Positions 15,662 through 26,070 of a stretch of DNA of 64,000 bases are shown here, one piece after another. The translations under genes and the position numbers were made by a program. The notes under the pieces were generated by a model that did not search any database, was not told the DNA's origin, and saw nothing but the letters and a program-made list of their open reading frames with translations. Position 1 is the stretch's first letter, and the number at the start of each line of letters is the position of its first letter. Source of the stretch: Methanobacteriota archaeon (GTDB lineage: Archaea > Halobacteriota > Methanosarcinia > Methanotrichales > Methanotrichaceae); contig JAKPCO010000101.1 in assembly GCA_029553285.1 (NCBI GenBank), positions 1-64,000 of the forward strand. The letters are read 5' to 3'.

Positions 15662-17050
15662 TCAACCGGGTGTGCCAGGCTCATTTGATGGCTTTCGGCT
15701 CATCCGGGACCATATCCTCTCATCCCCGGGCTCCAGCCACATGCCCTCTTCAGGGTTCAGAAGCGAGTAGTGGACGCTCGAGTTGTACATCACTCCTCTG
15801 TAATAATCTCCATCGCTCCTGATCGATCCGAGATTCACAAAGTTCTGCGAGCTTTCCACAACTGCAGACTCTATCGCTATGTATCCGTGACCTCTCCTGA
15901 CCACAACCCACATGTGCTCGCCGAGCGGATGATCCTTAGCCCCCACCATCAGATACGCATCGTAGCCCATCCCCTTCAAAAAAGACCAGCAGACCTGAGA
16001 TGCGTTGGAGCAATCAAACCTGTCCTTACTGTATCTCTGCCGGTAGGTGTGCTCCTCGAGAACTCTCTCCAGATCGCCGCGATCTGTGCTGTTGTCCATC
16101 TCCAGTTGAACATACCTGGACGGCTCGCATCTCCTCACAATATAACCAACTGGCACAGTGAGATTGATCGTGTTGGCCGCTGCAAGCTCCTCAGGATCGC
16201 TGTACACAATTCCAGTGTAACATTCATCCTCGAAGACCTGAACCCCCACTGCCCTGTCTGGGTTCAGAGGGTTGAGCGAGATCGCCTGCCATTCATCATC
16301 ATCCTTCACAGCGATCCATATGCTGCCATGTCTCTGCATGATCACAGGGGTGTAGCCAGCACCCCTCAGGAGATAAAAGACAGCAGCAGGTCTCATGAAG
16401 AGATCCTGAGGGGATGAAACATCGATGCCATCATATGATAGAAGCCCTCTCTCAGATACCATGTGATTCGTGTGTATCAGAAACTGACCGCCGGTCAGAT
16501 GTGATGGCTCTGCGTACCTCCAGCTCGAAAGGAGATCTGAGAGGAGAAGCGACCATGTGTCGTTGCAGCTCTTTCTCTTAACGAGAGTCCTGGATCTGTT
16601 TGTCTCTGAGATCGTTCTGAGAATGCTGAGCAGCACCTCTCTGTCATCAGAGCAGGAATCCATTGAGGCGATGTATGTGCGATCTGTCGCATTTGAGTAC
16701 CATACCGCGAAGGTCTTCCTCGTGCTGCATCCCGCGAAGCTGTAATTGACATCAAGAAAGCTCACGTTAATATCCCTGATGTGAGAGCTGAAGCGGCTCT
16801 TGGATTCGACCACAAGACCGTTGCCGGCGTACAGCTCCTGGATTGCATCGAGGTAGCTCTCAGGCCCGACACCAAGATCCCTCAGCCAGAAGAGGTTGAA
16901 CCTCAAGCAGTGCGCCTCTGAGGTCAGCACACCCGAGTTCTCGTTTCCCTGAATGTTTGCATTCCCGATAACGATGGAGAAGCCGGGCGCCTGGAGCGCC
17001 AGGGAGGAATCGATGATGAAGCATAGGAGAAAGAGCATCTTCAAATGCAT
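15662..17050 (-). CDS. Secreted transglutaminase-like cysteine peptidase-fold protein
   Basis: 462 aa with an N-terminal signal peptide (basic start, then a Leu/Phe/Ile core ending near Ala-Leu-Gln). The C-terminal part has the transglutaminase-like layout: Cys347 in RFDCSNASQVC, His379 in GEHMWVVV and Glu394 in YIAIESAV. Many NxS/T sequons in the middle would suit N-glycosylation. It begins nine bases after the glycosyltransferase stop, so it is the last gene of a mutase-glycosyltransferase operon. The fold suggests crosslinking or cleavage of envelope proteins, but the activity is inferred from three residues only. The region 40-340 is not recognised. Confidence 0.75.
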   Translation of the reverse strand: MHLKMLFLLCFIIDSSLALQAPGFSIVIGNANIQGNENSGVLTSEAHCLRFNLFWLRDLGVGPESYLDAIQELYAGNGLVVESKSRFSSHIRDINVSFLDVNYSFAGCSTRKTFAVWYSNATDRTYIASMDSCSDDREVLLSILRTISETNRSRTLVKRKSCNDTWSLLLSDLLSSWRYAEPSHLTGGQFLIHTNHMVSERGLLSYDGIDVSSPQDLFMRPAAVFYLLRGAGYTPVIMQRHGSIWIAVKDDDEWQAISLNPLNPDRAVGVQVFEDECYTGIVYSDPEELAAANTINLTVPVGYIVRRCEPSRYVQLEMDNSTDRGDLERVLEEHTYRQRYSKDRFDCSNASQVCWSFLKGMGYDAYLMVGAKDHPLGEHMWVVVRRGHGYIAIESAVVESSQNFVNLGSIRSDGDYYRGVMYNSSVHYSLLNPEEGMWLEPGDERIWSRMSRKPSNEPGTPG

Positions 17051-17059
17051 CTGGTATCC

Positions 17060-17971
17060 CTACCGCCTCTTTCTGTAGAGCTCCCTCATCACCTCTCTGT
17101 GCATCGTTGCCATCATATCCCCTTGAATGCCCATGAGGAAGAGCTGGAACCCGACTATGATCAGTATCGCAGTAAGTATCGTGAGAGGTATGTGCTCAAT
17201 CCTCCCGTGGAGCCAGTCCCTCACGACGTACAGACCGAGCAGAAATCCGACAGATCCAAAGATAGCGCCCATCAGCCCGAAGTAGAAGAGTGGATTCTGT
17301 GTCTTGGCGAGCCTGTAGATCGTGAGCATGATCTTCGGGCCGTCGCGGAGCGGGCTGAGCTTGGTCCTGGTTCCTCCCGCCCTCGGCAGATACGTTATCG
17401 GTACCTCCACGATCCGGAGGCCCTTCTTCAGGCTCTCTATCGTTATCTCCGACTCTATCTCGAAGCCTGTCACTGAGAGATCCAGGCTGGAGATGCCCGA
17501 TCTGGTGAACGCCCTGTATCCGGAGAGTATGTCCCTGAGCCTCACCCCGTAGATTATCCCGAAGAGCAGGTTGATGAGCCAGTTCCCCACCAGGTTCAAA
17601 CGCTTCAGCGATCCACCCCTCAGATTGGAGAACCTGTTACCTATGACGTGATCAGCTCTGCCCCTAATAAGTGGATCCAGGAGCCTGTCGACCTCTGATG
17701 GAAGATATGTGCCGTCGCCATCTATGAGCACGATGTACTCTTTGTCTATAAGCCCAAAGGCCTCGAGGAGGGCCTGCCCCTTCCCGGATCCGCTCTGGAC
17801 GATCACCCTTGCGCCGGCTTCCCTCGCCAGATCAGGGGTGCCATCTGTGCTGTGCCCGTCGATCACGAGGATATCCTGGAAGCCCATGCTGCGGAAGCCC
17901 TCTATGACTCCCCTGATGGACCCTGCCTCGTTGAGCGCGGGTATAAGCACACAGACATCGTCTCTCTTCAA
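17060..17971 (-). CDS. Family 2 glycosyltransferase, DPM1/dolichyl-phosphate sugar synthase type
   Basis: 303 aa. The N-terminal GT-A domain (CVLIPALNEAGSI, DGHSTDGT, and the metal-binding LIDGDGTYLP) is followed by a GNRF/RDILSGYRAF acceptor region typical of dolichol-phosphate mannose or glucose synthases. The last 75 residues form two membrane helices. It would move a nucleotide-activated sugar to a polyprenyl phosphate for N-glycosylation or polymer synthesis. It overlaps the phosphohexomutase gene by four bases and precedes a secreted, sequon-rich protein, a coherent glycosylation context. Confidence 0.9.
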   Translation of the reverse strand: MKRDDVCVLIPALNEAGSIRGVIEGFRSMGFQDILVIDGHSTDGTPDLAREAGARVIVQSGSGKGQALLEAFGLIDKEYIVLIDGDGTYLPSEVDRLLDPLIRGRADHVIGNRFSNLRGGSLKRLNLVGNWLINLLFGIIYGVRLRDILSGYRAFTRSGISSLDLSVTGFEIESEITIESLKKGLRIVEVPITYLPRAGGTRTKLSPLRDGPKIMLTIYRLAKTQNPLFYFGLMGAIFGSVGFLLGLYVVRDWLHGRIEHIPLTILTAILIIVGFQLFLMGIQGDMMATMHREVMRELYRKRR

Positions 17972-19287
17972 TTCCCGCTCCCCATTGCGCTCAGGATCAT
18001 CTTCTCATACACGCCCGCTATCTCCTTCACATCATCCTTCACGCTCTCAACGTAGATCCTGATCAGCGGCTCGGTGTTCGATGGTCTTATTAGAACGCTC
18101 CAGCCCTCGCCCATCACCTTTATGCCATCGGTGGTGTCCGGCTCGAGATCCGAGAGCCTCTCCAGGAGTCTCCCCATCAGAATTGGTGCGTCAGCGATAT
18201 CCTTCAGCCTTATGCTCCTCTGGATGTATGGATAATCAGGTATCTCGTCAGCCATATCAGAGAGCCGCTCCCCGGATACGATCTCGGCGAGCGCCAGGCT
18301 CATTGCGAATGGATCGTCAGAGTACTGGAATTCGGGGATGAAGAAATGACCGCTTCTCTCGACGCCGAGAACCGCCCCCGAGTTCCTGACCCTGTTGGCA
18401 ACAAATACATCACCAACCCTCTCACGCTGCACCTTTATCCCGTCGCGCTCGAGCTCTCTCTCCAGTATCATGGAGCAATCGAAGCCTGCGATGACCAGGT
18501 CTCCCGGTTTGTAACGCCTTCTCGCAATTATTATCGCTATCTTTTCAGGGGGCAGGACTCTCCCTTTATCATCGATCACCATCCCGCGGTCTGCATCCGG
18601 ATCAAACCCCACTCCGAAGTCCGCGCCTGTGCTGATGACCTTCTCCGCAGCCTCTCTGAGTGATTCTGCTGTTGGCGCGGGCCCTCTTCCCGGAAACCTT
18701 CCGTCCATGGTCGCATTCAGGAGCTCCACATCAATTCCGGCTCTTGTGTATACAGGAGAGATGCCGCATGCGGATCCGTTGCCCGTGTCGAGCACGACTC
18801 TGAGATCTCTGGTTATATCGACCCTATCTGCAGCATAATCCCCGTACTCGATAATGGCCCTGCCAGCGTCCTCCACCGTGAGGCTTCCGCTTCCAGACCT
18901 GAACTCACCTCCTGTGTATATATCCACAATTCCGGCCTCTCTGTAAAGCATGCCATAGCCATCGCCGGTTCTGAAGCGTATGCCGTTGTACTCGGGGGGA
19001 TTGTGAGAAGCAGATATGTATGCTGCAGCTCTTCTCCCACTCCTCATGGTCACGTATCCCAGAATCGGTATTGGTATCACGCCGTAACTGTGAACATCCA
19101 CGCCTGCCCCGAGAACGCCCCTGAGAAACGCGCCCTCCAGCGAGGGGCCGCTGGTCCTGGTGTCCCGGCCAAGGGATATCTCCCCTCCTGAGAGATAGGT
19201 GCCAAAAGCGGCACCGACGCGCATCGCAACGTCCTCTGTCAGCTCATCTCCGTAGATGCCCCTAACATCATATGCTCTGAAGATCAC
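17968..19287 (-). CDS. Phosphoglucomutase/phosphomannomutase family protein
   Basis: 439 aa alpha-D-phosphohexomutase, which interconverts 1- and 6-phosphates of glucose, mannose or glucosamine. It has the phosphoserine loop SASHNPP near residue 95, the metal loop DPDADRG near residue 220, a GVERSGHF sugar loop and a C-terminal RPSNTEPLIRIY phosphate-binding loop. It is the first gene of the operon with the DPM-like transferase (four-base overlap), so it probably supplies mannose-1-P or a related sugar phosphate. Which sugar is used cannot be read from these motifs alone. Confidence 0.92.
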   Translation of the reverse strand: MIFRAYDVRGIYGDELTEDVAMRVGAAFGTYLSGGEISLGRDTRTSGPSLEGAFLRGVLGAGVDVHSYGVIPIPILGYVTMRSGRRAAAYISASHNPPEYNGIRFRTGDGYGMLYREAGIVDIYTGGEFRSGSGSLTVEDAGRAIIEYGDYAADRVDITRDLRVVLDTGNGSACGISPVYTRAGIDVELLNATMDGRFPGRGPAPTAESLREAAEKVISTGADFGVGFDPDADRGMVIDDKGRVLPPEKIAIIIARRRYKPGDLVIAGFDCSMILERELERDGIKVQRERVGDVFVANRVRNSGAVLGVERSGHFFIPEFQYSDDPFAMSLALAEIVSGERLSDMADEIPDYPYIQRSIRLKDIADAPILMGRLLERLSDLEPDTTDGIKVMGEGWSVLIRPSNTEPLIRIYVESVKDDVKEIAGVYEKMILSAMGSGN

Positions 19288-19411
19288 AAAAGGCTGTGAT
19301 CGCCGAGATTAAAAATAGTTTTCGAGAGACGCCATCGATAAGCCCAGAAAGATACCGGGAGTGCTGAGGATCCAATCAGAAATCGCAGAAGAGTTTAAAC
19401 GATGATGACAA

Positions 19412-19487
19412 TGGTAGCCCGGCCAGGATTCGAACCTAGGTAAGGAGGTCCAGAGCCTCCCGTGATTGACCGCTACACCACCGGGCT
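19412..19487 (-). tRNA. tRNA-Gln (CTG), CCA encoded
   Basis: On the minus strand the arm sequences give a full cloverleaf: acceptor AGCCCGG/CCGGGCT, anticodon stem GGAGG/CCTCC with loop CTCTGGA, so anticodon CTG, and T arm with TTCGAAT. The tRNA body is 19415-19487, and the next three template bases encode CCA (19414-19412). No intron. Confidence 0.93.
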
Positions 19488-19541
19488 GCCTGTTTCTTCT
19501 CGTTGCAGAGGTGCCATATTAATCTATCGATCGAGCTGCAG
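19488..19541. other. Spacer upstream of tRNA-Gln
   Basis: AT-containing stretch (GCCATATTAATC) on the upstream side of the minus-strand tRNA. It probably holds the tRNA promoter. Confidence 0.3.
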
Positions 19542-19628
19542 GATCTGTCCGAATAAGAGTTACGGAGCCAGATATTCGAGGCTTGAGGATGCTGATCGTT
19601 ATGAGCACTTCTTCCTTATTCGGACACC
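19542..19628 (+). repeat. Family A element, copy 4
   Basis: 87 bp with ends GTCCGAATAAG and CTTATTCGGAC, a perfect 11-bp inverted terminal repeat. Its interior aligns with the reverse complement of copy 2. It lies between tRNA-Gln and pyrI. The remaining 19629-19834 shows no gene. Confidence 0.75.
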
Positions 19629-19834
19629 TCTGAGCTGGAGGGACAGCATATCATGTTGCTCCAATCTGCATCTGCTCATGGCTGTCGCCTGTGCACGGGG
19701 AAGATCTTTACCCCCTGATCTCTGGCAGCATGCTCTTTCAGGCGGTCCACTGGATGTTTGCCCCCAATGTCATCCGGCTGCAATCGGTGATCCGTACCGC
19801 CGACCACCGGTGGATCCGGATGACCCGCAGAGAA

Positions 19835-20299
19835 TCACAGTAGGTACTCCGCGATCCTCTCTGTCAGAGGCTGATCGCAGTAGAAGCACCGCAGAACGAC
19901 CGGGTTCTTCCCCTTCACCAGCATCTTCGGCTTTATTGGCTCGCTGGTGTTTGATATGCAGCTGGGGTTCTGGCAGCGCACAACTCCCACTATCACATCC
20001 GGGAGATCGACAGCGTATTTCTCAACAACCGCATAATCTCTGACTATGTTTATCGTCGCGCCCGGCGCTATGAGGGCTATCTTGTTGACCTCATCCTCCC
20101 TCAGCTCTCTGTCCTCAACCTTCACGATATCCTTCTTGCCCAGCTTTCTGCTGCTGACATTCATCAACACGCTGACCGTCGCATCAGTTGTGCCGGAGAT
20201 GCCGAGGATCTTGAGGACATTCAGCGCCTGGCCTGCCTGTATGTGGTCTATGACGGTTCCAGACCTGATGGGCCGGACCTTGAGCTCTCTCTCCACCAT
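19835..20299 (-). CDS. pyrI: Aspartate carbamoyltransferase regulatory chain
   Basis: 154 aa. Regulatory subunit that binds nucleotides and couples to the catalytic trimers. It has the N-terminal allosteric domain (VRPIRSGTVIDHI, GQALNVL) and the C-terminal zinc domain with Cys109, Cys114, Cys138 and Cys141 spacing (RCQNPSC and CFYCDQPL). It starts three bases after the pyrB stop in the same operon, the standard pyrBI order. Confidence 0.96.
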   Translation of the reverse strand: MVERELKVRPIRSGTVIDHIQAGQALNVLKILGISGTTDATVSVLMNVSSRKLGKKDIVKVEDRELREDEVNKIALIAPGATINIVRDYAVVEKYAVDLPDVIVGVVRCQNPSCISNTSEPIKPKMLVKGKNPVVLRCFYCDQPLTERIAEYLL

Positions 20300-20302
20300 T
20301 GT

Positions 20303-21572
<1,270 letters not shown>

Positions 21573-23843
21573 ATGAGCGAATCTGTGCGGCTGAAGGTTG
21601 CAGAGGCAGATCAGAGGGATGTGGGAAAGGGCATAGCCAGGGTCAGCGATGATTATATGAAGAGAATGGGCGTGCGCCCGCTTGATGTCATCGAGATCAC
21701 AGGCGACAGGAGAACCGCTGCGCTGGTCGTGAGCGCTTACAGCTCAGACCAGGGGCTGGACATCATACGGATGGACGGCCTGATCAGATCGAACGCCGGA
21801 TCGAGCATAGGTCAGTATGTTGAGGTGAAGAAGGCGGAGTGGTCGGAGGCGAAGCATGTGACCCTCGCCCCTGTGACGAAGGGCATGCAGATCTTCGCTC
21901 CGAGCGAGGTGCTCACAAAGGTCTTCCAGGGGAGGCCGGTGTGCAAGGGTGACATAATCTCGACCACAAGTGTTCGAAGACCACCATCAGATACATTCGG
22001 CAGAGAGACGATGTTCGAGGAGATATTCCGTGGTTTCCTGGGAGCGCAGGCATTTGGCCTGGGAGAGATCAAGCTCAGAGTCGTCTCCACAAATCCCTCC
22101 GGGCTTGTCAAGATAACTGATGCGACCGAGATCGAGCTTCTGCCCCAGGCTGTTGAGATTTCAGAGCGCCCGGTGCCATCCGTCTGCTACGAGGATGTCG
22201 GAGGGTTGAAGAACGCCATAACCAAGGTCCGGGAGATGATCGAGCTCCCGCTGAAGCACCCGGAGCTCTTCGACCGGCTGGGCATAGATCCACCTAAGGG
22301 CATACTCCTCTACGGGCCTCCGGGCACCGGGAAGACCATGCTGGCCAAAGCTGTGGCAAACGAGAGCGATGCGTATTTCATATCCGTCAACGGGCCAGAG
22401 ATAATGTCCAAGTACTACGGCGAGTCCGAGAAGGCCCTGAGAGACATATTCGAGGAGGCTGAGAAGAACGCTCCGGCGATAATATTCCTGGACGAGCTTG
22501 ACTCGATAGCTCCGAAGCGCGGCGAAGTCACAGGAGAGGTGGAGAGGCGCGTTGTGGCACAGCTCCTCTCGCTCATGGACGGTCTGAAGGAGAGGAAGAA
22601 CGTTCTCGTCATCGGCTCCACAAACAGGCCCGAGGCCCTGGATGTCGCCCTCAGGAGGCCTGGAAGGTTTGACAGGGAGATAGAGCTCGGGGTCCCGGAT
22701 TATGAGGGGAGAAAAGAGATCTTCCAGATACACACCAGGGGGATGCCCCTTGCAGACGATGTCAACATCGAGGAGTTCGCGGAGCTGACCTATGGATTCG
22801 TGGGTGCGGACATAGCGGCGGTGTGCAGGGAGGCTGCCATGAATGCTCTGCGCAGGATCCTGCCGGAGATAGACCTGGATGAGCCGACGATACCCAAGGA
22901 GATCCTCGACAGGCTCGTCGTCCGGCGGGTCGACTTCGAGGCAGCTCTCAGAGAGATACAGCCCTCTGCGCTGAGGGAGATAATGGTCGAGGTCCCAAAG
23001 GTCAGCTGGGATGACATAGGCGGTCTTGAGGATGTGAAGCAGCTCCTCATAGAGGCTGTTGAATGGCCGCTCCGCTACGCGAGCAACTTCAAGAGGCTGG
23101 GGATCAATGCGCCAAAGGGAATACTACTGTACGGACCGCCAGGCACCGGAAAGACCATGCTGGCAAAGGCGGTTGCGAACGAGAGCGATGCCAACTTCAT
23201 AACTGCGAAGGGGAGCGCGCTCCTCTCAAAATGGTACGGAGAGAGCGAGAAGCGGGTCGCGGAGATATTCAGAAAGGCCAGACAGGTCGCTCCAGCTGTG
23301 ATATTCCTGGATGAGCTCGATGCGCTCGTACCGGTCCGCGGCGGTGCGGTTGGCGAGCCCCATGTCACGGAGAGGATCGTGAACCAGCTGCTCTCAGAGA
23401 TGGACGGCCTGGAGGAGCTCCACGGTGTTGTGGTTATAGGAGCGACAAACCGCCCGGATATCGTGGATCCTGCGCTTCTGAGGCCAGGACGATTCGACGA
23501 GCTGATACTCGTGCCCGTGCCTGACAAACCCTCCAGAAGGAAGATATTCGAGGTTCACACGAAGAACATGCCTCTGGCTCCAGATGTCGATATAGATGCG
23601 CTTGTTGAGATGACAGAGCATTACACCGGCGCGGATATAGCGGCAATATGCAGAAAGGCAGGCCGCCTGGCGCTCAGAGAGAGCATGAGCTCAGAGCATG
23701 TTCAGCAGAGGCACTTCCTGGCAGCAGTTCGCGAGATAGGTCCATCTGTGACCCCTGACACCATGAAGTACTACCTGCGGCTTGCGGAGTCGCTGAGGAA
23801 GAAGGCATCCAGAGAGATAGAGCGCGGAGATATGTACGTGTGA
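21573..23843 (+). CDS. cdc48: Cdc48/VAT AAA ATPase
   Basis: 756 aa. A two-ring AAA unfoldase acting in protein quality control, alone or with the 20S proteasome. N-domain (1-185) with the double-psi barrel, then D1 and D2 modules, each with [16 protein letters not shown] or VIFLDELD, and GRFD arginine-finger segments. The C-terminus is Asp-Met-Tyr-Val, a proper HbYX motif that could dock to the proteasome. ATG 21573 is chosen because the MSESVRLKV start matches the family and a GGGGATGG lies upstream. No accessory gene is adjacent. Confidence 0.96.
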   Translation: MSESVRLKVAEADQRDVGKGIARVSDDYMKRMGVRPLDVIEITGDRRTAALVVSAYSSDQGLDIIRMDGLIRSNAGSSIGQYVEVKKAEWSEAKHVTLAPVTKGMQIFAPSEVLTKVFQGRPVCKGDIISTTSVRRPPSDTFGRETMFEEIFRGFLGAQAFGLGEIKLRVVSTNPSGLVKITDATEIELLPQAVEISERPVPSVCYEDVGGLKNAITKVREMIELPLKHPELFDRLGIDPPKGILLYGPPGTGKTMLAKAVANESDAYFISVNGPEIMSKYYGESEKALRDIFEEAEKNAPAIIFLDELDSIAPKRGEVTGEVERRVVAQLLSLMDGLKERKNVLVIGSTNRPEALDVALRRPGRFDREIELGVPDYEGRKEIFQIHTRGMPLADDVNIEEFAELTYGFVGADIAAVCREAAMNALRRILPEIDLDEPTIPKEILDRLVVRRVDFEAALREIQPSALREIMVEVPKVSWDDIGGLEDVKQLLIEAVEWPLRYASNFKRLGINAPKGILLYGPPGTGKTMLAKAVANESDANFITAKGSALLSKWYGESEKRVAEIFRKARQVAPAVIFLDELDALVPVRGGAVGEPHVTERIVNQLLSEMDGLEELHGVVVIGATNRPDIVDPALLRPGRFDELILVPVPDKPSRRKIFEVHTKNMPLAPDVDIDALVEMTEHYTGADIAAICRKAGRLALRESMSSEHVQQRHFLAAVREIGPSVTPDTMKYYLRLAESLRKKASREIERGDMYV

Positions 23844-23885
23844 GGACAGGATCGATGTGATTTATTCATGTGAATAAATTGTTAA

Positions 23886-23901
23886 CATGTCATCTTTTTT
23901 A
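23886..23901 (+). terminator. T-run after cdc48
   Basis: TCATCTTTTTTATTA lies about 45 bases after the cdc48 stop. T-runs of six on the coding strand are typical archaeal transcription stops. No stable stem precedes it. Confidence 0.45.
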
Positions 23902-23907
23902 TTACAT

Positions 23908-23920
23908 AAAACTTAAATAG
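23908..23920 (+). promoter_or_regulatory. TATA box of second candidate small RNA
   Basis: AAAACTTAAATAG, an A-rich BRE-like start plus TTAAATA. The predicted start is near 23941, exactly at a GC-rich double hairpin. There is no protein start downstream. Confidence 0.45.
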
Positions 23921-23940
23921 TATTACTGAGACTATGCATA

Positions 23941-24019
23941 TGGGCGGCCGGTCTTACTAGCCGCGGGCTGAAGCTGTCCCTCCATCTTCTTTCTCAGCCC
24001 GCACCTCCTTGCTGAAAAA
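23941..24019 (+). ncRNA. Candidate small RNA with two hairpins and CCTCC loop
   Basis: Stem 1 pairs GCGGC at 23944-23948 with GCCGC at 23960-23964. Stem 2 is a perfect 9-bp pair, GCGGGCTGA at 23963-23971 with TCAGCCCGC at 23994-24002. Its 22-base pyrimidine-rich loop contains CCCTCC, and another CCTCC lies just after the stem (24004-24008). The stems share two bases, so they may compete. The layout (TATA, stem, pyrimidine loop with CCTCC, trailing CCTCC) is the same as at 758-835. I find no SRP, RNase P or H/ACA signature. Confidence 0.4.
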
Positions 24020-24190
24020 CGCTCTTGTGTGCTTGGTGAAGGGCGTGCGATGGGAAGCACCCGTTCACCCACCAGGATCACATGGCATGCATTGCCTCTC
24101 ATGATGTCTACGCTGCACGGGGCGCTGGGAGGGTCAGGAGACCATTGCCTGCATCGCCTCTCATGATGAGAGATCAGACGGACAAGAGCG
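24020..24190 (-). repeat. Family B element, copy 6 (longer variant)
   Basis: 171 bp with ends CGCTCTTGT and ACAAGAGCG. The left 80 bases align with the reverse complement of copy 3. The extra length comes from an internal direct repeat: TTGCCTCTCATGATG near 24092 and TCGCCTCTCATGATG near 24153. 24191-24350 shows only a TATA-like ATTTTATC at about 24298 for prf1. Confidence 0.6.
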
Positions 24191-24350
24191 TACACTGCAG
24201 TCCTCTGCGTCACTTAATCCATTAAAGAGAGGCATTAGCCCATTCATCACCACAACCATAATCTGCGGTTGATTCATCTGCATCCAGCCACGCAAAGGAT
24301 TTTATCTGGGTCTGTGGCTACTTCACGCAGTATCAGTCTGAGGAGAGAAG

Positions 24351-25592
24351 ATGGAGATCTCTGCACAGGAAAAGTACGAGTTCAAGCGTCTGCTGGATGA
24401 GCTCAGATCGAAATCTGGAAGGGGCACAGAGCTCATCTCACTGTATATCCCTCCGGACAAGCAGATATCGGATGTGATGGCCCAGCTCCGGGAGGAGCAC
24501 GGCCAGGCAGCCAACATAAAGTCGAAGCTCACCAGGACCAATGTCCAGAGCGCCCTGGAGTCAGCGATGGCCAGGCTCAGGCTCATCCCGAGAGCCCCAG
24601 AGAACGGGGTCGTCCTCTTCATAGGCGCTGTTGACATCGGTGGCAACAGGACAGACATGTACACAAAGGTCATAGAGCCGCCTGAGCCGATCACCACATA
24701 CCGCTACCACTGCGATTCTTCGTTCCTTCTGACGCCGCTTGAGGATATGCTCTCAGAGAAGAAGACATTTGGCCTGATAGTTCTTGACAGAAGGGAGGCG
24801 ACCATAGGTATACTCAAGGGCAAGAGGATAGAGCCTCTCAAGCACCTCACATCCACAGTTCCTGGAAAGCAGAGAAAGGGGGGACAGTCTTCTCACAGGT
24901 TCCAGCAGCTGAGGCTCATAGCAATCCACGACTTCTACAAGAGGATAGGGGAGGCTGCGAACGATGCATTTCTGAGCATCGATCAGAAGGAGCTTCAGGG
25001 CATACTCATAGGCGGCCCATCCCCAACAAAGGAGGAGTTCATCGCAGGGAACTTCCTGCATCACGAGCTCCAGAAGAAGATACTGGACGCTTTCGATGTA
25101 TCATACACTGATGAGGCTGGCCTCTCGGAGCTCGTCGAGGCTGCGCAGGACAGGCTTCTGGACCTTGAGCTCACCCAGGAGAAGCTGGCCATGCGCCGGT
25201 TCATGAAGGAGCTCGTGAGCGACAGAGGTCTCGCATCTTACGGAGAGAAGGAGGTGCGCCAGAACCTCGCCCTGGGCGCAGTGGATCTCCTCCTCCTCTC
25301 CGAGGAGCTCAGGAAGACTAGAGTCAAGGTCAGGTGTCAGAACCAGAGCTGCGACTACACAGATGAGAGGACGAGGACACCATCGTCCCCCGCGATAGGG
25401 ACATGCCCCAAATGCGGCTCGCCACTCACGATAACAGAGGAGGTGGATCTGATAACAGAGCTCTCCCAGCTGGCTGAGCAGAGCGGAGCAGCTGTGAAGA
25501 TAATATCCACAGACTTCGAGGAGGGGGCGCAGCTGCTCCATGCCTTCGGCGGGATCGCGGCTGTGCTGAGGTACAGGACAACACACCGCTGA
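24351..25592 (+). CDS. prf1: Peptide chain release factor aRF1
   Basis: 413 aa. It reads all three stop codons and triggers peptide release. Domain 1 has the NIKS stop-codon motif near residue 62 and YRYHC, the YxCxxxF motif. Domain 2 has KGGQSSHRF, whose GGQ enters the peptidyl transferase centre. Domain 3 ends with a CPKCG/CDYTD zinc-like insertion. ATG 24351 lies behind GAGGAGAGAAG. It stands alone between the repeat region and a plus-strand gene run. Confidence 0.97.
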   Translation: MEISAQEKYEFKRLLDELRSKSGRGTELISLYIPPDKQISDVMAQLREEHGQAANIKSKLTRTNVQSALESAMARLRLIPRAPENGVVLFIGAVDIGGNRTDMYTKVIEPPEPITTYRYHCDSSFLLTPLEDMLSEKKTFGLIVLDRREATIGILKGKRIEPLKHLTSTVPGKQRKGGQSSHRFQQLRLIAIHDFYKRIGEAANDAFLSIDQKELQGILIGGPSPTKEEFIAGNFLHHELQKKILDAFDVSYTDEAGLSELVEAAQDRLLDLELTQEKLAMRRFMKELVSDRGLASYGEKEVRQNLALGAVDLLLLSEELRKTRVKVRCQNQSCDYTDERTRTPSSPAIGTCPKCGSPLTITEEVDLITELSQLAEQSGAAVKIISTDFEEGAQLLHAFGGIAAVLRYRTTHR

Positions 25593-25656
25593 ATCTCCGT
25601 GCAACTTCTCATGAAACGAACATGAAAATCCTGCATGTAAACAGATGGATACGACC

Positions 25657-26070
25657 ATGATCGAGATCACAGTTCGCGCCCTGGTGAAGCCCACTGAGAG
25701 GGTGGAGAGGGTTGTGATGGCCATAGAGCGGATATTCCCAGACCTCACGCTTGACATAAGGGATGATATGGTACAGGGTTACGGGGGAATATCCTCCCTC
25801 CGGATTTTCCGCAAGATATTAAGAGATGAGAGGATACTTGACACAGCGAGGTCTGTGATGCTTGCGGGCAGGGTGGGAGATTCGTATCAGTTCAGGATAA
25901 GCAAGCCCGGAGCATTCATGGGGCGCGTGGGCTTCCCGCCAGAGGAGGAGCCGCTCGGATCGATTCACGTCGAGATATCCGGCGACGAGAGGGTCCTGGA
26001 CTGGCTTGCTCCCAGGACTGTCGATGGAAAGCCTGTGATGGAGATAGAGCTGGACGAGGTGGAGACATGA
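25657..26070 (+). CDS. UPF0201 family protein
   Basis: About 137 aa. It belongs to the archaeal UPF0201 family, whose structures resemble RNA-binding folds related to the L5 ribosomal protein. Family-like segments are the MIEITVRALVKPTE start, a conserved FPDL turn and the RKILRDERILDTAR helix. ATG 25657 matches the family start; an ATG at 25645 would add four residues. The function is unproven. It overlaps the next gene by four bases. Confidence 0.82.
   Translation: MIEITVRALVKPTERVERVVMAIERIFPDLTLDIRDDMVQGYGGISSLRIFRKILRDERILDTARSVMLAGRVGDSYQFRISKPGAFMGRVGFPPEEEPLGSIHVEISGDERVLDWLAPRTVDGKPVMEIELDEVET

Noticed and set aside
23941-24190. SRP RNA or RNase P RNA
   Set aside because: None of the conserved SRP helix 8 or RNase P core sequences is present.
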